From Chamaea fasciata (Eukaryota > Chordata > Aves > Passeriformes > Sylviidae), in assembly GCA_029207755.1 (NCBI GenBank), contig JARCOQ010000002.1, positions 56,757,172-56,821,171 of the forward strand: DNA of 64,000 nucleotides, written 5' to 3'. The notes under the pieces were generated by a model, which was not told the origin of the DNA, made no database searches, and saw only the letters and a list, made by a program, of their open reading frames with translations. Each line of letters begins with the position of its first letter. Within the stretch, counting starts at the first letter, position 1. The translations under genes and the position numbers were made by a program. Positions 13,901 to 23,851 of this stretch are shown here, piece after piece.

Positions 13901-16900
13901 CCCACAGACACAGGGAAGCAGTCTGGCACTGAGAACCAGTCCTACTGAGACTTTGCAATGATCATCTGCTTTCAGTCCCTTTTTCTTGAATAAGAGCAAG
14001 AGTCCCATCTGCATGATGTCAGCTAGTGTTGTAGCCCATCACTCCTGTGCCATTTCTATAGGTCTCCTGAAAAAAAACCATCACAGATGTAAGTCTTGGT
14101 AAAGGGCTCCCTAGGTCTCCCTGGGACTTAATGGGGAATATGGGCAAAAGAGGACGATGCCAGCTGAAGACTTACAGATAATCAGAAACAACTTCTGAAG
14201 ACCTTCCTTTGATTTGCTACCATGGGTGCACGTGCTTTGCTTCTGTCACTGCTCTAAAGGCAAGCCTGCAGTTTTAAAAGCTCTCCAGCACACTGACTAG
14301 TAGGTGTTGTTGGATCTGGCTCACTGCTGCCATAGCCTTCCCCAAAGGAAGGGAAAGGGACTGTTGTTACAAAGAGCTCATCCCTGTAATCTCTTAAGTG
14401 AAGGCTTGACTGCAATCCAGTTTCAGGTTGGTTAGAAAAATGTCCTTCCTGAGGGAGGTGCTGGTCAGAAGTAGGCTGATGTGCTCCTAGTGGGCTTCTA
14501 CAAAAAACTGTGATTTAGCTTACAACAGGGTGTGTGTTTCAGAACACATTTCCAATATGGACAACTTCTATCACAGCAAAGACTTTGGTTATAACCAAAC
14601 ATTTTGATTTTCCTCTAGCTGAAGAAGATATTTTCTTAAGCCCACTTCCGATTTAATTTTTGAGATATGCAAGAAGGCAGGTGCCTATTGACAGAAAGTA
14701 CTACAGTGTCATCTAATCAGATTAATTTTGTTTCTGCACAATAAGAAGATATCCATAGGACCTCTCCTTCCATGCTTTGGCACTGCTGAAAGAGGTGGAG
14801 GTTCTGCAGCTCTGTTAGTAGCAAAGTTCCTGAGATTCAAATCAGGTGACTGTGCAGTTTTGAAAAATTCTGGAAAGAAGACTGTTAGACTTTGTAGTTC
14901 AGTGAAAAGGACACCTTGAGAATTGAGTCCTCTGCCTCTGTTCTCTCTTACCTCTCTCTATGTATAATTTCTTAATATTGCTTTGTTTCATTTTATTACT
15001 GTGCTGTGAAATACTTGGTTTACTTTGGCTTGCAGCTTCAACAGTTTTGGTATCTTCTCCATATCACAATTTCACATAAATTATTGTAAATAAACTTGTT
15101 TTTCTTCCCTGTCACTATTTACCTCTTGATGAGCTAATAAGATATTGCACAATTCTAGGGCATTAACAATAAAAAATGGCCCAAGAAATAGATGGTAATT
15201 TTCTGCCAAACTAAAATGATTTCAGAATTTTTGTCATTCTTTTCTCAGTTGTAATCAGATTGTTTTATGGCAGCATTTCCTTTCCATCACTGTTGCTCAA
15301 TGTTCTTGTTCTTTTTGAAACCTCAGCAGCAACTTTAAAAATAATCACTCAAAAGATCTGTACATTAGAGAAAAAAGGCTTTGAACAAAATGCAGTGAAA
15401 TTCAGAAACGTGGCAAAATACAGACTTAAGAGCATCCAAAATAGTGTAGCCCAGTGTTAATAAATCATCTTAATTATTGTGTGCTTTTTTTTTGTAAAAC
15501 AGACAAAATGATTAACCAAGCTGTATCTTTTCCAATTGTATTTGAAGCAAATTGTTTAGGCAAATAGATTTTTAGTTAGTAATCAGCTTTAACAATTAGG
15601 GCAAATGTCTTGCTTGGCACCATTAGCATAAATAAATATTTGTGGTGTGTTTGTACAGACACCTGCTGCATGCTTCCCTTGCAGCAAGTTCACACTGTCT
15701 GGGTATGCATATATGTGTATGTACAGGTTGATATATGTGTGTCTCATATATTTGTATCTTGGCTGATGGAGAAGACAACACATCTGGAGTAAACCTCAGG
15801 CATGGGACTGCCTTTCAAGAGAAATAAAATAGCTTAAGATTAATATGCAGGTACTAATTACAGTGTGCTGAGGCAAATGGTCTGCTTTTGTCTCTCAGAG
15901 CTGTTGCTCCTAGCACTTTGCAGATACTTGCATTGATTAGATGCAGTTCACAGATTTTGAGCTTGTCCTTTAAAGCCACTTGGCAGATAGCAGCTTTTAT
16001 TTTTACAAAACAACTACAGAACAAGGAAGTAGCTTCAAGGTAATACTTGGAGGGCTTACCAGCACAGACTAGCAGCTTCAGCCCCAACTTTAAAAATTGT
16101 AGCTATTGAGTTGTTCTTAATACTGCAAACTCAGGTAAGTTTCTTTGTGAATTAAAGAACTGACTTGGTATCGATTCTGATACTTTTGATGCTTTTCTAA
16201 TGGCAAGTGGGCTCAGTTATTTCTCCTTCGCAGCTGTTCTACTTGCATTGCTGGTGTCTGTAGACTTTTCCTGGGTTGAGCTGTACCTATCTGACATTTT
16301 CTTTTTATTGCAAGTTTATTTAACTGTAGGTAGTTTACTTTTTAATTTTTTTTTTAAAGAACCTAGTGGATGCCCTCATCCTGTTGCTACTTCTGACACA
16401 GACATTAGTGACTTTACTGTCAAGGTCCCAGGGGGATTCCTGGGGCAAGAAATAAGTTAGCACTGTTAACCCTTAGGAGACTTGATATGATCCTTGGTAC
16501 TGTCATTCTGAGCCTTGCACTTTGGGCTTGGTTGTTGGTATTTGCTGTGCCAGTAACAAGCTCTCCAGAAGTTTGAAAGAAAGAAGCAATCACTCTAGCT
16601 GATGCTTCGCCTTCAACCAGCCCCATTTCCGTGAACTTCTTCCTTGGGATTTCTTGGCAAGAATTTGAATTTGGTTTGCTGTAGCAGCATTGCTGGGCAC
16701 TGCAACTGTCTTTCTTGGGAGGAAGAGAAAGCTACAGATGGAAATTTTGTTTCTTGTATTACCAAGCCATATAGAAACGGGGCAAAAGATTGCCTGCAGC
16801 AGGGACTGGCAGCTTGAGAATGCTCAGGGAAGCACCCACGTGCTCTGAGCCCGATACCAGCAGGGTTACTTGGCCTGCTCTTGCCAGAGTAGTCTTTGGA

Positions 16901-19095
16901 GCTCAGCTAGAGGCCTTTCCCAGAGGACTGCACTGAGTTGGACACGAGAAGTCCTCTACATATATTCCTGCACTTGTCTGTTGGCTGCACTAAGAAAGGG
17001 GGTGTGCAGCTCCCTGTGTGGTTGGACTATGGCCAGCAGCAGCATCTGCATCCACATCCACATCCACGTAGTCCCATAGCTTCAGCACCACCTAAATCCT
17101 GCTTTGGTAAGCTTTTTGTTGCAACTGTGGTAGCCAGAGTATGGTTTTAAATTGAAGTTTTGAATATGCTGAATTTTATTGGACTGGTCAGTGGCTCAAT
17201 GCTGACATGTAGACTTTCACAGAGCTGTGAAAAGTAAATTCTATATGGGTAGAAGGACTGTAGAATGGAGGACATTCCACAGTTGATGTATGGCAGGCAA
17301 TCCTTACAGCATATTTGAGGTCCAGTCTTCAGAAAGAAGAGCGGGCAATATTGTGCATGGATGTGAAAGTACGAATGTTGACAGTAAATTGCTTTCCATC
17401 TAAAGTGATTTCAGCAGGGGTAGAAATAAGCTAGGAGATGGAGATAGTTTTATTCTATTTTTGAGAAAACTCAAGGGAGAGCTTAAGATTAAAAAGGGGG
17501 AGGAGGGCAGACAGGACTAAACATTGAAGAGAAGCAGGAAGACTGGAGAGAACTCTGCATGACAAACAGAAGGAAAGAAAGATTGCCAGAGACAGCGTGG
17601 CACGGTGGCATGGAACAAGCTGTGGCAGGGTCTCAAAGCAGTTACCCTTCCCTTCCTCTCTCTCTCCCCTGGTAACCATTTATGTTTCCTGGGGTTTTTG
17701 TTTTGTTTTAATTTGTGTGCCTGGAGAGTGTTTCCATGTTTAACTCACCACTGTGTACTGCATTAGCTGTGTATTCCAGCAGTACAACTCTTAATCCTCT
17801 AATGTTGTCCCCACAGCTCTACATCTATTGACAGTAATGTAGTTCCCAAGTCTGCAACTGATGGAATCACCCCTAACTTAAAATGATGTTTTGGAAGCAG
17901 GTTCTGATTAGTTGTTTTACCAGAAAGTGTGTGTGAGCCTGGCAGACAGAGAACTCTGTGTCCTGGGAGTGTGGCAAGGTTGTGCCCAGACACTGCTACT
18001 ATGTGGATACTTTTGAATATAGTTAAATATATATGTGGATGTCAGGACAATCAAGGCCTGACTTGCAAATTATTTGGGCTCGTGATTTATTAATTACTTG
18101 GTGTAATTTTTGAAACTGATGGCAGACATCTAGTGGGTTGTGCTTTTGATGTTGGTCAGTGCTTGAGATGGAGGTCTTGGATGTTATTCCCGGGTTTCCT
18201 GGTGAACCAGTGAATGTCTCAAAAAGGCAGGCTGTTCGCCTTGGTGATGGCAGTATTGTTCATGCGGGGTACCTTTACTTTGGGAACCATCTTGCTGAAT
18301 TCAGGGGTCAGGTCCAGGTCTTGTTTTATTAGGAGAGATTCTGCTACCTCTTTTGGAAATGTTGGGTAAATTAAATGTTTATGATGCCAATTTTTTTTTT
18401 TTTCCGTAGTAAATCTATAATTATTTTTTCAAAATTCAGTATGGAAGTGTTCTGACCCAATAATCTTCTCTTATCTTAGCAGGACTTTACAGACTCCAAC
18501 CCAGGTTCCAGTGGTTGTTTCTCCTGGAAATCAGCAGCTGCATACTGTAACACTCCAGACAGTGCCTCTTACTACAGTGATAGCCAGCACAGATCCAGCC
18601 TCAGTAACAGCAGCACAGAAATTCATTTTACAAGCCATTCCTACTTCCCAGCCCATGACGGTTCTTAAAGAAAACATCATGCTGCAGTCTCAGAAGCCAG
18701 TCTCGCCTCCTTCCTCGATTGTGCTGAGCCCAGCACAAGTTCAGCAGGTGCTCACCAGCAGCGTGCAGACAGTTTGCAATGGAACAGCCAACATGGCTTC
18801 ATCCCCATCCTTCAGTGCCACCACCCCCGTGGTGACGTTCTCGCCCAGCAGCTCACAGGTAGTGTCTCAGCCATCGGGCACGGTGATCACTTCGGTCATT
18901 AAAGCACCAGACACGAAGCAGGGTGGCCTACAAGAAGAGGAAAAGGAGGAGAGTGACAAAGTAGAAGATACTGAGCAGTCAGAGCAGAGATTCCAGCAGC
19001 AGCCATTTGTGATGGTAGTGTCCAGTGCGAATAATTTCCCATCTGACGTACAAGTGAAGCAAGAAAATGAGCCATTGGAACCCAATTTGTATTGA
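4872..19095 (+). CDS. ELF1: ELF1, ETS-family transcription factor (3' part of gene, four coding exons)
   Basis: ELF1 is a nuclear activator that binds GGAA-core ETS sites, notably in lymphoid and housekeeping promoters. The four exons join in one frame of 451 residues plus stop, after a split Gly codon whose first base lies in an upstream exon. Order seen: a basic linker ([20 protein letters not shown]), the ETS domain starting [16 protein letters not shown] and containing the recognition-helix signature [18 protein letters not shown], then a long Ser/Thr/Gln/Val-rich C-terminal region ending NEPLEPNLY. The linker, the C-terminal phrases ([28 protein letters not shown]) and the end identify ELF1 rather than the paralogues ELF2 or ELF4. 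The first roughly 180 residues of the family protein, including the acidic N-terminal region, are missing because their exons are upstream. Splice phases agree at every junction. No frameshift is seen. Confidence 0.95.
4956..7992 (+). other. ELF1: ELF1 intron
   Basis: No exon, RNA gene or recognised repeat family was seen. It contains a moderately GC-rich patch around 5540-5790 with chance ORFs on both strands and ends with the T-rich tract at 7917-7961. Confidence 0.75.
7917..7961 (+). repeat. CTT/poly-T tract before the ETS exon
   Basis: CTT triplets run into 24 consecutive T at 7938-7961. This long polypyrimidine tract lies just upstream of the 3' splice site at 7992. Confidence 0.95.
7993..8185 (+). 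CDS. ELF1: ELF1 coding exon: N-terminal two thirds of the ETS domain
   Basis: A 193-nt exon after acceptor ttattctag, with donor ag|gtatgt. It reads [20 protein letters not shown], then the [16 protein letters not shown] and [20 protein letters not shown] segments, ending in the split Arg of the recognition helix. The helix-turn-helix residues expected of an ETS domain are intact. A 24-T tract lies about 31 bases before the exon. Confidence 0.96.
8186..9276 (+). other. ELF1: ELF1 intron inside the ETS domain coding sequence
   Basis: A phase-2 intron splitting the recognition-helix Arg codon. AT-rich, nothing else recognised. Confidence 0.8.
9277..9744 (+). CDS. ELF1: ELF1 coding exon: end of the ETS domain and start of the C-terminal region
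   Basis: A 468-nt exon after acceptor gaacag. It completes the recognition helix ([20 protein letters not shown]) and continues into a low-complexity region rich in Ser, Thr, Gln and Pro, ending SSVQNIR at donor ag|gtaaga. Phase 2 at the end matches the next exon. The repeated [10 protein letters not shown] phrase is typical of ELF1. Two AATAAA hexamers follow the donor closely (see findings). Confidence 0.95.
9745..18482 (+). other. ELF1: ELF1 last intron (8.7 kb)
   Basis: AT-rich intron with scattered short chance ORFs. It holds two AATAAA hexamers near its 5' end, short T tracts (about 12627-12640) and a TA-rich patch around 15700-15750. No additional exon or known repeat family is recognised. 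Confidence 0.75.
18483..19095 (+). CDS. ELF1: ELF1 last coding exon: C-terminal region and stop
   Basis: A 613-nt exon encoding 203 residues plus TGA at 19093-19095. It is rich in Ser, Thr, Val and Gln, with an acidic stretch ([18 protein letters not shown]) before the conserved tail PFVMVVSS ... EPLEPNLY. The acceptor is a TAGCAG tandem at 18477-18482. Use of the downstream AG gives the Ile-Arg-Thr join seen in other ELF1 proteins. Confidence 0.95.
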
Positions 19096-19302
19096 TAATT
19101 ATATAATTGAAAAAAAAAAAAAAAAATAAGACCCTGTGGATGATTATTTTCATAAATGTGATGGGACCTTTTCAGTTATGTATATATGATTTGATTCTGA
19201 AGCATGATGTTGCAAAGCTACTTAATTTCTGCAGGTAATTCTTAGAATTCATGCTTTAGGATGGATTTTGATTTTCTGTTAACTGCTAAATGTTATCATA
19301 TA

Positions 19303-19308
19303 AATAAA
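19303..19308 (+). terminator. ELF1: Candidate proximal ELF1 poly(A) signal (AATAAA)
   Basis: A canonical AATAAA about 210 bases after the stop codon. It could give a short-UTR mRNA. Use is unproven. Confidence 0.4.
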
Positions 19309-20160
19309 ATTACATATTACTCATATTTCAAAGTACAGGCATGAAGGAACATGCTTTTTCTGCTATGAAGACTTTCTCCTGGGGTTGTTGGCCAAAGTTT
19401 CAAACTTCTCTCTTATTTTGTTGTCAGTCTGTTGCCGATTTAAATTACAGTAATGTTATTGTAACCTTTTCTGTTTAATCTGTATGTGTATCACCTTTGG
19501 AAGCAGCAGTTAGTTTTAGTAAGACAGTTTCATTCCATGTGTCTGAATTTTTATGATCGAGTATCTGTTTCGTATCAGTGAATGACATCAGTTTTAGACT
19601 TTGATAACCAGGTATCCTCTTGCATTTTTTGCAGCACAAGCTCTTGTGTGTGCAAAAATGAATATACACTCCTATTGAGAGTACTCGAAACATATATTCC
19701 AGTAATGGACAATGCCATGTCTATATTTTATATGAAAAACATAAGATATATTTAATTACAGAAGCTAAAGCATCACTACAGGTGCAAATGTTTCATGCCA
19801 TTTTTGCAACTATGAAGCTTAACAATCTTGCTTTCTACTTCAGATTATTTTGTAAGGGGGGAGGGAAATTAAATATATATACAATTTATGCAGGTTTTTG
19901 GAGATTAATACTGCTAAGAGTTCTTGTTTTTGATTGTAAATACTGTATATTCAATGTTGCAGGGAAGTTTTTTCAGCTAATTTTTTCCATACAAATTTTT
20001 GATAGATGCAAATAAGATCAACAAGATCGTTATGTTTAGAGGTCTAATGTTATATGTATTCATATTACTGAGTGACTTTGTATTTAAAGACAAATTTTTA
20101 AATGATGGAGCCCATTGAACCTTGGGTCCTTCTTTTGTATTTTAATTGGTTTATTATGAA

Positions 20161-20166
20161 AATAAA
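20161..20166 (+). terminator. ELF1: Candidate distal ELF1 poly(A) signal (AATAAA)
   Basis: AATAAA inside TTATTATGAAAATAAATC, followed by a T-rich stretch. It is the last strong signal before the intergenic region and the best candidate for the main ELF1 3' end. Confidence 0.6.
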
Positions 20167-20185
20167 TCAAATGGAAAACATTTTT

Positions 20186-22380
20186 CTGTATTTACTCTGA
20201 AGTATTTTTTATTATGATAATGTTTTGGCAATCATCATAAATAACTAAAATACACTGAGAAACAGGACAAGGTGATTAGTCAGTATGGGTCTGTGGTGAA
20301 ACATGAGCAATTCACAAATCACTTCTGAACAGACTTGAACACAGCCAGTGTGCTGTCAGTATCCTTTGAAACAGCAGTAATGTATGTTTTTGTAGCTGAA
20401 CTGAAGGTTGAGCTACATCCAGGAACTGGACTTAAACTTCTCCTTTTCCATCACTTCCCAGTACATTACAGACAAACAACACAAAATCTCGAGTGTAATT
20501 TGCAAAGGTTGTTGTAGCTTGTATGATGCAACTGACAGCCCAAACTATTAGGGCTTCAAAAACTTGCATGTGACAGTGTCTAAGGAGAGGATAAGTTGAT
20601 AAATACGATGCCTGGTATTATGATTCTATCAGTATAAAATGAAAGGGAATTACTTTCTATGATTGAATTAATGTTGGAGTTTTCTTGATTGGTTGGTAAG
20701 GTTAAATACAACTTTAAGCACTAGTACTAGAAAAACTAATAGGAGCAGAACTGTGGCAGAGAGAGTATGGTCTTGCTGCTTGACAGAACTGCAAACTGTT
20801 GAACAAGCAGTTCTCTGCCACAGCTGGCATGTTAATTCAATGTTTCTTCCCTCTGACCCTTCGCAGTCAGGCTTCCACCTGCAAACTCGGCACCTCACCC
20901 CACTTACAGGAAGGCTTGTCATACCCACACCAGTGGCTGTTTATCTGGCAGTGCTCCCTGCAGCTGGGGAGTGCTGGCAATATCTTCAGGAATGTGGATA
21001 AGCATCTTGGAAGTGTATCTGGTAACAGTCCTCATCCCGAGGGCTCTGTTAGATTGACCGAAGCACTGGAGAGGGAGGCTAGTTTTTTAAATCAAACTAT
21101 AAAACAGGGATCTTTTCCTATACTACAAGTATTTCATAATTCTAGGAAACCTGAAGTGATAATGCTTGACTGACATTAGTGTTTTTAGATACAGGGAAGT
21201 TGCTTTGGTGTTTACTGGAAATGTTGGGGGCGGGGAACTGAACCATGAGGTTACAGCTTCACCAACAAAACTTCATGCCATAGATGCAGCTATTACACAT
21301 GGAAAATGATTTGTCAGTTTCGTTTATGTCAGTGGAGAAAATCTCCAGCAGCAGTAATGTGTTTCAGCAGCAGACTGTTGTGTAACAGACAGTAAATGCA
21401 AATCACTCCCTGCCCATATCCCTTGGGCTCCGCTGTGCCAGCTGGGTGGATGTGTACTTGGAACTCTCTTTGGTATGGCAGAGGAAGGAAGAAGCCGGAG
21501 TAAATCATAAAACATTAGGAGTTTGAGCAACCCCTCCCCTGTCATAGCTGCCTTTGTGCCTGTGACAGCAGCCAAACAAAACACGGCAGCTAAAATCCCA
21601 GCCACTTCTGAGTCAGAAAATAAAAATTGAGGCCACAGTTCTTTTCCAAACATGTGTGAAGCCACGGAAGAGAAAAAGGCACTTTTTTATTTCCGAGGCA
21701 TTTCACGGAAGGAAATGCCATTCTCTGGAGGAGGAGGATTGCATGGAGGCCTCAGGCTGCCTTTGGGGAGCCCTCTCCACCACCCTGTTGTCCTGAACAT
21801 GGGCTGGGTACCTGGTGCACAGCACCAGCTCACACACTGAGAGGTATTTCTGTTTTTCATTCTGATTTGCACTAAGTAGGGAGCGAGGTGGTGACCCACA
21901 AAAGGCTGGTTCTCTAATTACTAAAACTTCACACTGGTTATAAATTTTAACAAACAAAGGCATCGGCCTTCATTAGTTACAGATTATATAACTTTTCCCA
22001 TTAATTAGTACTCTAGCCCCTATTGCTAGTGATATCCTAAACTGCACCAGGGGAGGTTTAGGCTGGATATTAGGAAGAACGAGGGCAAGGAGATATTGGA
22101 ATGAGCTTGCCCAGGGAGGTGTTGGAGTCACCGTCCCTGGAGATGTTCGAGGAAATACTGGACTTGGCCTAGTACACGTGGTGGTGTTCAGCCAGGGGAT
22201 GGATTCGATGATCTCAGAGGTAATTTCCAACCGAAGTGATTCTGCGAACTCCTGCTGCTGACGCCTGCGGGCGCAGTTCTTCGCTCCCTCTGAGCCTGCT
22301 TCGAGGTCAGTGGTCCCCATGTCTCTTTGCCGCAGTGACCTTTTCCCCAGTTACTGCCCGGCCCTGCTGACTTCACTCCT
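20186..22380. other. Intergenic region between ELF1 and SUGT1
   Basis: About 2.2 kb. It contains one CR1 fragment (22042-22246) and chance ORFs without recognisable domains, including a 124-codon frame at 20799-21173. Confidence 0.7.
22042..22246 (+). mobile_element. CR1 LINE 3'-end fragment
   Basis: The order of phrases matches the CR1 3' end: GGGGAGGTTTAGGCTGGATA, TAGGAAGAACGAGGGCAAG, TGCCCAGGGAGGTGTTGGAG, CCGTCCCTGGAGATGTTCGA, then TTGATGATCT-like and TTCCAACC blocks and a degraded terminal ATTCTGYGA motif. 5'-truncated, as is normal for CR1. It sits about 200 bp before the SUGT1 CpG island. Confidence 0.85.
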
Positions 22381-22780
22381 GGCGGCTCCCGTCCAGCCAG
22401 CCAATTCCTCCGGCCATTGTCTTCCCTCTTCCTTTAAAACGAAACGTCAGCCACGCGTACGATGCTCACAACGCAACTGCGCAACTACTTCATCATCACT
22501 GGTCCAGCTGCAGCTACCGGTTAACAACTGCAAGAAAAGGGCAAACTTTGATACGAATCTCGAGCAGCTCAAAGCCGGAGGGGCCCAGCTCCCCGGCGGC
22601 AGGAAGAGGCGGGCAGGAAGAGGCGGGCCGGGGGCCGGGGGCCGGGCGGGGCGGGCGGGGCGGGGCGTGCGCGGCCGCTCCCCGCGGCTCCCGGCAGCCC
22701 TCGCGCGGCGCGGCCTGGCGCGGTGCGTGCGGCGCGGGCGCCTCGGCGGCTCCAGAAGTTTCCCGGGGGCGACGGGCGGC

Positions 22781-22827
22781 ATGGAGGAGGAGGAGGCGGG
22801 AGCGGCATCGGGAGCGGCCCCGCCGCG
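22781..22827 (+). CDS. SUGT1: SUGT1 coding exon 1
   Basis: Encodes [15 protein letters not shown] plus two bases of an Arg codon, ending at donor cg|gtgagc. Its place before the FSDADVD segment matches the family, although the first 15 residues are not conserved in sequence. Confidence 0.85.
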
Positions 22828-23820
22828 GTGAGCGCGCTCCCCGGCCCTGCCTCCCCCGCGGCCCCGCCGCCCGCCCGCTGACGGCTTTGTGTTTCCTCGG
22901 CAGGTTCTCGGACGCGGACGTCGACCGCGACCCGGGGGCGGCGGCGCAGGTGAGGGCCGGGGCGGGCCGGGGACGGGCGGGCGTCCCCCGGGAGCCCGGG
23001 TCAGGTGAGGGTGGGCTGCAGGAGTGCTCGGCGCAGATCTGGCACAGCACTCGTGCTGCCTGTGTGGCAAAGAAGGGGTGGAGGGGGAAGCAAAACAAAC
23101 CAACTTTGTCTTCCGTGTAGGTAGATGATAGTTCACGTAACTAAATTAGATAAGATTTGTGGGTGTAAAACCTCCAAGTTTATTGAAGAGAGGTATTCCG
23201 TCTTGGCTTTTATTCTGCCCTGGTCTATTTTTGTCCTCTCCCTATATATTGTGGGCACCGCGGCTGATCTTCCTTTCGTCTCCACAGAAAAGAATTTTTA
23301 CGTAGTGCAGACGATCACTCCCTGAAACACCCTCCCCACGGATGTGGTTGAGTCCCCATCACTGGAGGTTTTCAAGACAGGAATGGGCAGGCTGCTAGAT
23401 ACTCTCATCTAGGCAGGCTTTCCCATGAGAGGTCAGATGAGATGATCCTTCGAGGTCCCTTCCAACCTGGCCTGTTCTGTGACTTTATCAGTTAATATGT
23501 TTTAATGTGTTTTCTAAGGTTATTTTTACTTAAAACGGACGGTCGATGAGAAGACAGAACTGGAGGGTGGCTGAGTATTTCTATTTAACTACTTGGGAGG
23601 GGAGAGGATGTAAATGGTTAGTCCTGCTTGAAGAGAGTGGGTGGTACAACCATAAAATGATACTAAGTTATCTTTCCACGAAGAAAATGGTGTAGCTAAA
23701 TTTTTCAGTTCTTTGGGGTTTAGGCTGTAACTTGTAGAAGTTTTTCAGAAATTATATGACATTTAAAAACCAGTTTGGAATAGCCAAATCTATATATGGC
23801 ATAATCAAAACTCATTCAAG

Positions 23821-23851
<31 letters not shown>

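Larger units (their letters stand above)
19096..20185 (+). other. ELF1: ELF1 3' untranslated region (probable extent)
   Basis: AT-rich sequence after the ELF1 stop. It begins with a 17-base A tract at 19110-19126 and holds candidate poly(A) signals at 19303 and 20161. No reading frame continues. The end is set about 20 bases after the distal signal and is an inference. Confidence 0.65.
22380..22990 (+). promoter_or_regulatory. SUGT1: SUGT1 CpG-island promoter
   Basis: The only extended CG-rich, CpG-dense stretch in the window; it surrounds SUGT1 exons 1 and 2. Visible elements: a CCAAT box at 22401-22405, a tandem 14-bp AGGAAGAGGCGGGC (22601-22614 and 22615-22628) combining an ETS-type GGAA core and a GC box, a cluster of eight G-runs at 22625-22665 with GGGCGGGGC (SP/KLF) sites, and an inverted GAA/TTC pair AGAAGTTTCC at 22754-22763 resembling a minimal heat-shock element. 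No TATA box is seen. The transcription start cannot be fixed from sequence. Confidence 0.8.

Noticed and set aside
20799..21173. 124-codon plus-strand ORF between ELF1 and SUGT1
   Set aside because: No recognisable domain, no promoter or poly(A) context, and overlapping ORFs in other frames of similar length suggest chance.
22447..23136. Long overlapping ORFs on both strands in the CpG island (up to 229 codons)
   Set aside because: CG-rich sequence lacks stop codons by composition. Only the SUGT1 exon 1-2 frame has splice sites and family similarity.
23826..23851. A26 tract as the tail of a processed pseudogene
   Set aside because: No coding or known-RNA sequence could be recognised upstream and no flanking duplication was seen.
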